DNA of 64,000 nt from Ruminococcus sp. (GTDB taxonomy: Bacteria; Bacillota; Clostridia; Oscillospirales; Ruminococcaceae). The DNA lies in the NCBI GenBank assembly GCA_014799805.1, contig JAAVHJ010000023.1, positions 1 to 64,000 of the forward strand, given 5' to 3'. Shown piece by piece: positions 57,916 to 64,000 of the stretch. The notes beneath the pieces are model-generated. The model was not told where the DNA came from. It did no database searches and worked only from the letters and a program-made list of their open reading frames with translations. The translations under genes and the position numbers were made by a program. How positions within the stretch are numbered: the stretch's first letter is position 1; each line of letters opens with the position of its first letter.

Positions 57916-60513
57916 TTATACTAGTATAAATTCGCTGTTTTGATAATCAATTGTTAGAACTGTACCAGATACTACATCATTTTTAATGATATGCTTTGCA
58001 ATTAGCGTTTCAATTTTCTGTTGCAAATATCTTCTGAGTGGTCTTGCACCAAAACTTACATCATAGCTGTTATTTACAATTGCTTGTTTTGCCGTTTCTG
58101 TTAGGATAATATCTAATTGTTTTTCTTTCAGACGGCTTTTTAAATTAACTAATAATAAATCTACAATTTTGAAAATTTGCTCACGCTGTAACGGCTTGTA
58201 AAATACTGTTTCATCAAGTCGGTTTAAAAATTCAGGTCTAAATTGTTGATGCAATAATTGTGTTACCTGATTTCGGGCTTCTTCAGAAATATCTCCATTT
58301 TCTTGTACGCCCTCTAAAATATAAGACGACCCAAGATTAGAAGTTAAAATTAAAATCGTATTTTTAAAATCAACAGTTCTGCCCTGAGAATCAGTAATTC
58401 TGCCATCATCTAGTATTTGTAATAATAAATTAAATACATCAGGGTGTGCTTTTTCCACTTCGTCCAGTAATACAACACAATATGGCTTTCTGCGAACAGC
58501 TTCTGTAAGTTGTCCGCCTTCTTCATAGCCAACATATCCAGGAGGCGCTCCAATCAGGCGACTAACACTGAATTTTTCCATATATTCACTCATGTCAATC
58601 CGAACCATACTGTTTTCATCGTCAAATAATGCTTGTGCCAAAGCTTTTGCAAGTTCTGTTTTGCCGACACCAGTAGGACCTAAAAACAAGAAAGAACCAA
58701 TTGGACGGTCTGGCGATTGAATTCCTGCACGAGAACGTAAAATTGCTTCACTGACTTTTGTGACAGCTTCATCTTGTCCAATCACACGCTCATGCAAAAT
58801 ATCTTCCATGCGTAATAATTTTTCACGTTCGCCCTCCATGAGTTTTGAAACAGGGATACCAGTCCAACGGCAAATAATTCTAGCAATCTCTTCGGCAGTC
58901 ACTTCATCACGGAGCAAACTCTGTTGCGTATTTGCTTCTGATGTAAGTTTTTCCTGTTCAGCAAGCTGTTTCTGTAAGGCAGGTAATTTGCCATATTTTA
59001 ATTCAGATGCAAGATTTAAATTATATTCCCGTTCAGCACGTTCCATGTCAGCTTTGACTTGTTCGATTTCTTCACGGAGTTTTTGTACTTTAGAAATACC
59101 AGTACGTTCATTTTCCCAGCGGGCTTTCATCACGGAAAATTTTTCACGCAGTTCGGCAAGTTCTTTTTGAATTTCCTGTAAATGCTCCTGTGATAATTTA
59201 TCTGTTTCTTTTTTTAAAGCCGTTTCTTCAATTTCTAATCTGATAATATATCTTGAAATATCGTCAATTTCTTGTGGCATAGAATCCATTTCTGTACGAA
59301 TCATTGCACAAGCTTCATCTACTAAATCAATCGCTTTGTCAGGCAAAAATCTATCCGAAATATATCTATCTGACAATGTTACAGCAGATAACAATGCATT
59401 ATCATGAATTTTCACACCGTGAAATACTTCATAACGTTCTTTTAAGCCACGCAAAATAGAAACAGTATCTTCAATTGTTGGTTCTGGAACAAGTACTGGC
59501 TGAAAACGACGTTCTAATGCCTGGTCTTTTTCGATATATTGACGATATTCATTTAGAGTTGTTGCACCAATACAATGTAATTCTCCTCTTGCAAGCATTG
59601 GTTTTAATAAATTTCCAGCGTCCATAGCACCATCTGTTTTCCCTGCACCAACGATTGTATGCAATTCATCAATAAATAAAATAATTTTGCCATCACTTTT
59701 TTTAATTTCTGCCAATACTGCTTTTAATCTTTCTTCAAATTCGCCACGATATTTTGCACCAGCGATTAAAGCACCTAAATCCAGTGAAAAAATTTGGCGT
59801 TCTTTTAAGCTATCTGGCACATCGCCTCTTACAATACGCAAAGCCAAACCCTCAGCAATCGCAGTTTTACCAACACCAGGCTCACCAATCAGAACGGGAT
59901 TATTTTTAGATTTCCTGGATAAAATCTGAATCACATTTCTGATTTCGCTGTCACGTCCGATAACAGGTTCTAATTTATCTTGTTTGGCAAGTTCTGTTAA
60001 AATCTGACCATATTTTGCTAACACATCATAAGTTTCTTCAGGATTTTCGCTTGTTACTCTGGTATTGCCACGCACTTGCATGAGAACTTGTAAAAATGCA
60101 TTTTTCTGAATTGCATACTGACTTAAAATCTTTTTTAATTGATTATCTGGAATTTCTAGCAAAGCCAAACAAATATGCTCTACAGACACGAATTCATCTT
60201 TCATGTTCAAAGCTTGTTGTTCTGCAAGATTTAATGCAGAATCCACTTCACGGGAAATTAATATTTGTCCTGCTTGTCTGCCACTTCCCGTAACAGCAGG
60301 CATAGCATTAATGATTGCCTGTACAGACTCTTGCAAATCGTTGAGATTAATATTTAATTTCTGCAATAATTGTCCAATTAATCCGTTTTCCTGCGTAATC
60401 AAAGCCTGAAACAAATGCATCTGTTCAATATGCATGTTATTTTGACCAATCGCAATGCTTTGGGCATTTTGAATTGCTTCCATAGATTTCTGTGTAAATT
60501 TTTGTGCATTCAT
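57916..60513 (-). CDS. clpB: ATP-dependent disaggregase ClpB
   Basis: An 865-residue Hsp100 protein, the normal ClpB size. It has the N-terminal double Clp_N domain (1-150), a first AAA module ([31 protein letters not shown]), the long coiled-coil middle domain (about 400-520) that separates ClpB from ClpA/C, and a second AAA module ([31 protein letters not shown]). With DnaK it rescues aggregated proteins. It lies 31 bases downstream of a ribbon-helix-helix gene and has no promoter of its own. No CIRCE or CtsR-like site was seen. Confidence 0.98.
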   Translation of the reverse strand: MNAQKFTQKSMEAIQNAQSIAIGQNNMHIEQMHLFQALITQENGLIGQLLQKLNINLNDLQESVQAIINAMPAVTGSGRQAGQILISREVDSALNLAEQQALNMKDEFVSVEHICLALLEIPDNQLKKILSQYAIQKNAFLQVLMQVRGNTRVTSENPEETYDVLAKYGQILTELAKQDKLEPVIGRDSEIRNVIQILSRKSKNNPVLIGEPGVGKTAIAEGLALRIVRGDVPDSLKERQIFSLDLGALIAGAKYRGEFEERLKAVLAEIKKSDGKIILFIDELHTIVGAGKTDGAMDAGNLLKPMLARGELHCIGATTLNEYRQYIEKDQALERRFQPVLVPEPTIEDTVSILRGLKERYEVFHGVKIHDNALLSAVTLSDRYISDRFLPDKAIDLVDEACAMIRTEMDSMPQEIDDISRYIIRLEIEETALKKETDKLSQEHLQEIQKELAELREKFSVMKARWENERTGISKVQKLREEIEQVKADMERAEREYNLNLASELKYGKLPALQKQLAEQEKLTSEANTQQSLLRDEVTAEEIARIICRWTGIPVSKLMEGEREKLLRMEDILHERVIGQDEAVTKVSEAILRSRAGIQSPDRPIGSFLFLGPTGVGKTELAKALAQALFDDENSMVRIDMSEYMEKFSVSRLIGAPPGYVGYEEGGQLTEAVRRKPYCVVLLDEVEKAHPDVFNLLLQILDDGRITDSQGRTVDFKNTILILTSNLGSSYILEGVQENGDISEEARNQVTQLLHQQFRPEFLNRLDETVFYKPLQREQIFKIVDLLLVNLKSRLKEKQLDIILTETAKQAIVNNSYDVSFGARPLRRYLQQKIETLIAKHIIKNDVVSGTVLTIDYQNSEFILV

Positions 60514-60544
60514 AAAAAATACCTCCTCAAAAAGATATCAATAA

Positions 60545-61165
60545 TTATATATATACTCTTGTAAATTCCGCTTCCTGTGAAAACTGTTTTTCTAATACTT
60601 GTGCAGATTGTCCTGAAAACCATGCTTTTAAATAATCATCAAATTTTTGAACATAATTACTAATTAGTTTTCCCAGTAATTCTTCGTCTATGCCCGCATG
60701 AAAAATAGAACGCTCCAATCTGCCAGAGCCAATCTCATATTCTGCATGCGTATTTGGAAAATAATTCTGTTCCAACGCAATCCAGAATCTGAAAAATTGA
60801 TCCAATGCAGAAATTAAATTCTGATTTTGGGTACGCAGGCGAATTTTTAATTTTCCAGTATAGTTTTGTTCAGGATACAGCTCCACAGAATATAAAATCG
60901 TTGGTTTATATTTATAATCCAAACGACTTTGCAAAGTAAATATATTTGCAGAAGTTTGTTCCAGCATTCTGAATTTTTTCACTATCAGATTTTCCATACC
61001 AGCAAAAATTATTTGCATTCGCATTTCTGGTGTTACACAACACAAATGTTCCGCTAGTATTTGATTAATTAAATTAGAACGGCTTGTATGCATTTGATAG
61101 GCTAATTGGTCAGCTTTTTCAATCACTTCATCTGATAAAACCAGACTATAAATATTTTTACTCAA
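60545..61165 (-). CDS. Ribbon-helix-helix protein co-transcribed with clpB
   Basis: A 206-residue protein with a TTG start. Residues 1-45 (YSLVLSDEVIEKADQLAYQM, TSRSNLINQILAEHL) match a CopG-like ribbon-helix-helix DNA-binding domain. The remaining about 160 residues have mixed strands and helices and no family I know. It is the first gene of the clpB operon, with a promoter at 61224-61252. It may regulate clpB or the operon itself, but no operator was identified. Confidence 0.7.
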   Translation of the reverse strand: MSKNIYSLVLSDEVIEKADQLAYQMHTSRSNLINQILAEHLCCVTPEMRMQIIFAGMENLIVKKFRMLEQTSANIFTLQSRLDYKYKPTILYSVELYPEQNYTGKLKIRLRTQNQNLISALDQFFRFWIALEQNYFPNTHAEYEIGSGRLERSIFHAGIDEELLGKLISNYVQKFDDYLKAWFSGQSAQVLEKQFSQEAEFTRVYI

Positions 61166-61223
61166 TATTTTTCATCTCTTTTCTGAATTTGATTTGCATA
61201 TTATTAATTTTAACTACAAATAT

Positions 61224-61252
61224 ATAATAGCACTGTTTTTATAATTTGTCAA
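61224..61252 (-). promoter_or_regulatory. Promoter of the RHH-clpB operon
   Basis: Minus strand TTGACA, 17-base spacer ending AGTGC, TATTAT; a vegetative-type promoter without a recognisable heat-shock operator. Confidence 0.8.
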
Positions 61253-61283
61253 GAGATTTATTAAAATTTCTTGCAATTTTTTT

Positions 61284-61313
61284 AAAAAACAAAAATACCC
61301 GATAAAAATCGGG
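61284..61313 (-). terminator. Terminator of the possible small RNA
   Basis: Minus strand CCCGAT-TTTT-ATCGGG hairpin followed by TATTTTTGTTTTTT. Confidence 0.75.
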
Positions 61314-61512
61314 CATTTTCGTAAGAGGAAGGTAAAATATTAATTACAGCTTAATTTTTTCTGGAATATAATTATCCATCTGCACTGCAAGCTGTATAAA
61401 AAAGTTAAAAATTTAACTTTCTTGGTAACAAATATAAACTACTCTGAGAACCTGAAAATTTTGAGAGGGGGATTTTCTAAATTCTCTTTTTCAAGCAATT
61501 ACATTTGCCACT
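61314..61512 (-). ncRNA. Possible small RNA in the corC-clpB interval
   Basis: The interval has no ORF worth calling, yet on the minus strand it has a promoter (61519-61547) and a terminator (61284-61313), implying a transcript of about 225 bases. It contains internal hairpins, including CAGCTT...AAGCTG enclosing TGGA...TCCA. Size and position would fit a regulatory RNA such as 6S-like RNA, but I could not match it to a known family. Confidence 0.35.
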
Positions 61513-61518
61513 TCTATT

Positions 61519-61547
61519 ATTTTACTTTATTTTGGTAAATGATGCAA
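61519..61547 (-). promoter_or_regulatory. Possible promoter of the small RNA
   Basis: Minus strand TTGCAT, 17-base spacer, TAAAAT. Confidence 0.4.
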
Positions 61548-61630
61548 TATACAATTATTTTCTAAACTGACTAATTCTATTCTCAAACAAAAATCTTTTT
61601 ATTTTATTTATCCTTAAAATAGAAAAACAA

Positions 61631-61670
61631 AACTGCAATGCGAAAATTCTTTCATGCATTACAGTTTTTT
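61631..61670. terminator. Bidirectional terminator after the CorC-like gene
   Basis: AACTGCAATGC/GCATTACAGTT hairpin; minus strand followed by TTGTTTTTC, plus strand by TTTTTT. Confidence 0.8.
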
Positions 61671-61682
61671 ATATTATTATTA

Positions 61683-62939
61683 TTATTGTTGTTGTTGATT
61701 TATCTCTACAAGACGGGTAATTTCGACTTGTTCAATGCGTTTCCCTGACATTTTCATGACACGAACACGTAATCCATCACTTTCAAATATATCATCTTGT
61801 GCGGGAATTTTTTCCAATACTTCCATGACCCACCCGCCAATTGTAATTGCTTCAAAATCAGAATCAATTTCTAATACTTCAAATACTTTTTCAACGTTGG
61901 CTTTTCCAGAAACAATAAACACATTATCACTGACTTTTTGTATCTCCCGAACAATTTCGTCATGTTCGTCCCAAATTTCACCAACTAATTCTTCTAAAAT
62001 ATCTTCTAATGTCACAAGTCCTACTGTACAGCCAAATTCGTCCATAACAATCGCAATATGCTGTTGCTGTTCCTGCAATTCTTTCCGCAAATCACTGATT
62101 TTTTTACTTTTGGGAACAAATAACACAGGTTTGACAATTTCAGAAATTTCAGTTTTCCGCTGAAATGCAGTATGATAAAAATCTTTATAATATAAAATAC
62201 CAATAATATTATCAATACTTTTTTCATAAACAGGCAATCTGGAATAGTTCGACTCTGAAAACACACTAGCAACATGTTCTTTAGAACTATCGACTGAAAT
62301 TGCTTCAATATCAATCTTAGGTGTGAAAATATCCCGTACTTCTAATTCATTAAATTCAATGGCACTGCGAATTAACTCGCTTTCATCTTTGTCAATGCCT
62401 CCGCCCTGTTCTGCCTCATCTACAATGGTAAGTAATTCTTGTTCTGTAATGCCAGACTCTTCCGAAGATTTAAATATTTTGGCAAGCATATTTTGCCATT
62501 GTTTAAATATGAACGTAAATGGCTTTAAAATTTTAATTAAAAAATTCAAAAACGGTGCGGAGAACATCGCAATTTTTTCAGGTGATTCTTTGGCAATTGT
62601 TTTAGGTGAAATTTCTCCAAAAATCAGTAAAATAACTGTCATGACAACCGTTGAAATCGTCGCACCTAAATCATTATCTTGCAATAATCTGACAAATAAT
62701 AGTGTAGCAATTGATGAACAGGCAATATTCACAATATTATTACCAATTAAAATTGCCGAAAGCATTTCGTCATAATGTTCAGATAGCTTTAATACAAGCA
62801 TTGCTTTTTTATTGCCGTCTTCAGCTTTATTTTTTAATCTAATTTTACTAACAGAATTAAACGCTGTCTCTGTTGCAGAAAAATACATAGAAAACAGAAC
62901 ACAAATCACAATAATAAAAACAGAAATCCCATTTTCCAT
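61683..62939 (-). CDS. CNNM/CorC (HlyC/CorC) family transporter
   Basis: A 418-residue protein with an N-terminal CNNM membrane domain of about four spans (about 1-180; SATETAFNSVSKIRLKNKAE, SAILIGNNIVNIACSSIATL). A CBS pair follows (about 205-325; DIFTPKIDIEAISV, RLPVYEKSIDNIIGILYYKD), then a C-terminal CorC_HlyC domain (about 345-410). The family is linked to magnesium and other cation efflux and was formerly called hemolysin. It is preceded by a 45-codon leader ORF ending three bases before its ATG. Confidence 0.93.
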   Translation of the reverse strand: MENGISVFIIVICVLFSMYFSATETAFNSVSKIRLKNKAEDGNKKAMLVLKLSEHYDEMLSAILIGNNIVNIACSSIATLLFVRLLQDNDLGATISTVVMTVILLIFGEISPKTIAKESPEKIAMFSAPFLNFLIKILKPFTFIFKQWQNMLAKIFKSSEESGITEQELLTIVDEAEQGGGIDKDESELIRSAIEFNELEVRDIFTPKIDIEAISVDSSKEHVASVFSESNYSRLPVYEKSIDNIIGILYYKDFYHTAFQRKTEISEIVKPVLFVPKSKKISDLRKELQEQQQHIAIVMDEFGCTVGLVTLEDILEELVGEIWDEHDEIVREIQKVSDNVFIVSGKANVEKVFEVLEIDSDFEAITIGGWVMEVLEKIPAQDDIFESDGLRVRVMKMSGKRIEQVEITRLVEINQQQQ

Positions 62940-62942
62940 AAT

Positions 62943-63080
62943 TCAAAAAATCCTTTCCTGCCTAAAATTTAAATTTACAATTATCATCAAGAATTTTTTG
63001 CATAGAACATGCCTGTTTTTAAAATATTTAAAATTTTTACTGTGATACGGGACAGCCGTATCATCTGAAGATTTTATCAT
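62943..63080 (-). CDS. Leader peptide ORF upstream of the CorC-like gene
   Basis: A 45-codon ORF within a longer track ORF, with a strong ribosome binding site (AAAGGAG, six bases before ATG 63080). It lies downstream of the corC promoter and stops three bases before the corC start. It begins MIKSSDDTAVPYHSKNF. A perfect hairpin GATACGG/CCGTATC lies early in it. The strong ribosome binding site and tight coupling suggest translational control of corC, perhaps by ions. Confidence 0.55.
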   Translation of the reverse strand: MIKSSDDTAVPYHSKNFKYFKNRHVLCKKFLMIIVNLNFRQERIF

Positions 63081-63108
63081 AAAAAACTCCTTTCTGGATT
63101 TGACAATT

Positions 63109-63137
63109 ATTATAGCATATTTCAGCAAAAATGTCAA
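63109..63137 (-). promoter_or_regulatory. Promoter of the CorC-like gene and its leader ORF
   Basis: Minus strand TTGACA, 17-base spacer ending ATATGC, TATAAT. Confidence 0.82.
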
Positions 63138-63151
63138 GAGCTGTAAAACAC

Positions 63152-63180
63152 TTGACAAAAGTAAATAAAAATAGTATAAT
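63152..63180 (+). promoter_or_regulatory. Promoter of the last LRR gene
   Basis: TTGACA, 17-base spacer, TATAAT. It lies back-to-back with the corC promoter. Confidence 0.82.
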
Positions 63181-63227
63181 ATATATTATATTATTAAGCG
63201 AAAATCAATTATTAGGGAGAATAAGTG

Positions 63228-64000
63228 ATGAAAAAAATAATTTTTATAATGGCATTCTGTTTACTGGGTGTGCCGTTAATGACACAGACTATTCAGGAAA
63301 ATCCGATTATTTCCTATGCTGCAAAAGTCACCCGTGAAAATTTAACTTTTATGGAATATGAAGATGAAGTGGTAGTTACTGACTGTGAATTTCTTGCAGA
63401 GGGGGAAATTGTGATTCCTTCTGAAGTCAATGGCAAGCCTGTAACAAGTATTAATTCTAGTACATTTCAATCTTGTTATAAAATTACCAGTGTAATCATT
63501 CCAGACACTGTCACCAGTATTGGTTGGTGGGCATTTAAAGGGTGTAAAAGTTTAGAAATAATTTCTATTCCAGAAACAATAACATATATCGGACGGGATG
63601 CCTTTTCAAATTCGCTATGGCTGGAAAATCAGAAGCAAGAAAATCCGCTTGTGATTGTGGATAATATTCTTGTTGATGGAACGGCATGTGAAGGGGAAGT
63701 AATAATCCCTGAAGGTGTGCATACTATCAATACTCATGCTTTCTATCAGAATGAAACAATTACTTCTGTAGTAATTCCAGATACTGTCACCAGTATTGAA
63801 GATTGTGTATTTCAGGGCTGTATCAATTTAGAAAATATTCCTATTCCTGATACGGTTGTTTCTATTGACAATCAGGCATTTTCTGACACACTATGGTTAG
63901 AAAATCAGCAAACTGAAAATCCGCTTGTAATTATCAATGGTATTCTAATTGACGGAACGGCTTGCGAAGGGGAAGTTATCATTCCAGAAACTGTACATAC
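63228..64000 (+). CDS. Secreted BspA-type leucine-rich-repeat protein, C-terminus beyond the window
   Basis: A partial gene of at least 257 codons, absent from the track because it runs off the right edge. ATG 63228 follows AGGGAGAA. A signal peptide (KKIIFIMAFCLLGVPLM, cleavage near residue 31, SYAA) is followed by BspA-like LRR repeats (VIIPDTVTSIGWWAFKGC). Islands of the type LWLENQKQENPLVIVDNILV separate LRR blocks, also seen in the LRR-dockerin gene at 50647 (LVIINGILIDGT). A dockerin or anchor may lie beyond the window. Confidence 0.88.
   Translation, partial: MKKIIFIMAFCLLGVPLMTQTIQENPIISYAAKVTRENLTFMEYEDEVVVTDCEFLAEGEIVIPSEVNGKPVTSINSSTFQSCYKITSVIIPDTVTSIGWWAFKGCKSLEIISIPETITYIGRDAFSNSLWLENQKQENPLVIVDNILVDGTACEGEVIIPEGVHTINTHAFYQNETITSVVIPDTVTSIEDCVFQGCINLENIPIPDTVVSIDNQAFSDTLWLENQQTENPLVIINGILIDGTACEGEVIIPETVH

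Noticed and set aside
58760-59170. 136-codon plus-strand ORF inside clpB
   Set aside because: It is a serine-rich shadow of the clpB coding strand.

Overview
The window comes from an AT-rich, low-GC Gram-positive anaerobe, most likely a Ruminococcus-like member of the Clostridia (Oscillospirales). The evidence is a secreted leucine-rich-repeat protein ending in a type I dockerin, three BspA-type leucine-rich-repeat proteins, the sporulation signalling gene spoIIR, a Ni-type CO-dehydrogenase-like gene, a RelQ-type alarmone synthetase, and many TTG start codons behind strong GAGGTGAT-type ribosome binding sites. Almost every transcription unit has a vegetative promoter of the form TTGACA-N17-TATAAT, often with an extended TATGC just before the -10. 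All 25 promoters listed were found by eye.

Layout. 1-5963: a truncated membrane-anchored protein, tRNA-Leu(UAA), then an operon with two sugar-type ABC permeases, an HlyD-like adaptor and a MacB-like core protein, but no ATPase or binding protein. 6032-7544: a zinc-ribbon protein and a DUF4250 / VanZ-like / small-protein operon. 7806-11765: glycolytic genes pgk, a small ORF, tpiA and gpmI. 11817-16013: spoIIR, a pyrimidine-nucleoside phosphorylase, a CAT-like acyltransferase, an unknown HEAT-like protein and a GNAT. 16319-21991: a seven-gene operon with two small membrane proteins, an atypical cooS, and a TauABC-like ABC importer with an extra lipoprotein. 22197-26963: a giant exonuclease-RecQ-UvrD fusion helicase. 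27225-29601: a frameshifted small gene and an LRR protein with a phage-tail-like N-terminus next to a holin. 29731-36587: a DUF5067 lipoprotein, then a TetR-controlled MMPL transporter plus heptad-repeat protein with three matching operators.

36816-46637: an orphan divergent GyrB/ParE, an ECF sigma/anti-sigma pair, an asymmetric heterodimeric ABC exporter behind a long inverted repeat, and a MATE pump preceded by a leader ORF and terminator/antiterminator. 46681-49528: an ACT-domain gene, hom and a DUF3781 gene. The DUF3781 gene is split by an intact ISL2-like IS5-family element with a programmed -1 frameshift. 49729-55050: bioY behind a BirA-like site, DUF1284, LRR-dockerin, HAD phosphatase, YdjM-like hydrolase, HD hydrolase and a CmpB-like membrane protein. 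55246-60513: relQ-like synthetase, glyA, a GNAT and clpB. 60545-64000: a ribbon-helix-helix protein co-transcribed with clpB, a possible small RNA, a CorC-like transporter behind a 45-codon leader ORF, and a third LRR protein running off the window end.

Most promising for novelty are the atypical CODH/ABC-importer operon (a C-cluster cysteine replaced by aspartate), the MATE leader-ORF attenuator, the CorC leader ORF, the triple-fusion helicase, the mixed permease/adaptor operon and the orphan topoisomerase B subunit. No CRISPR array, rRNA or complete prophage was seen.
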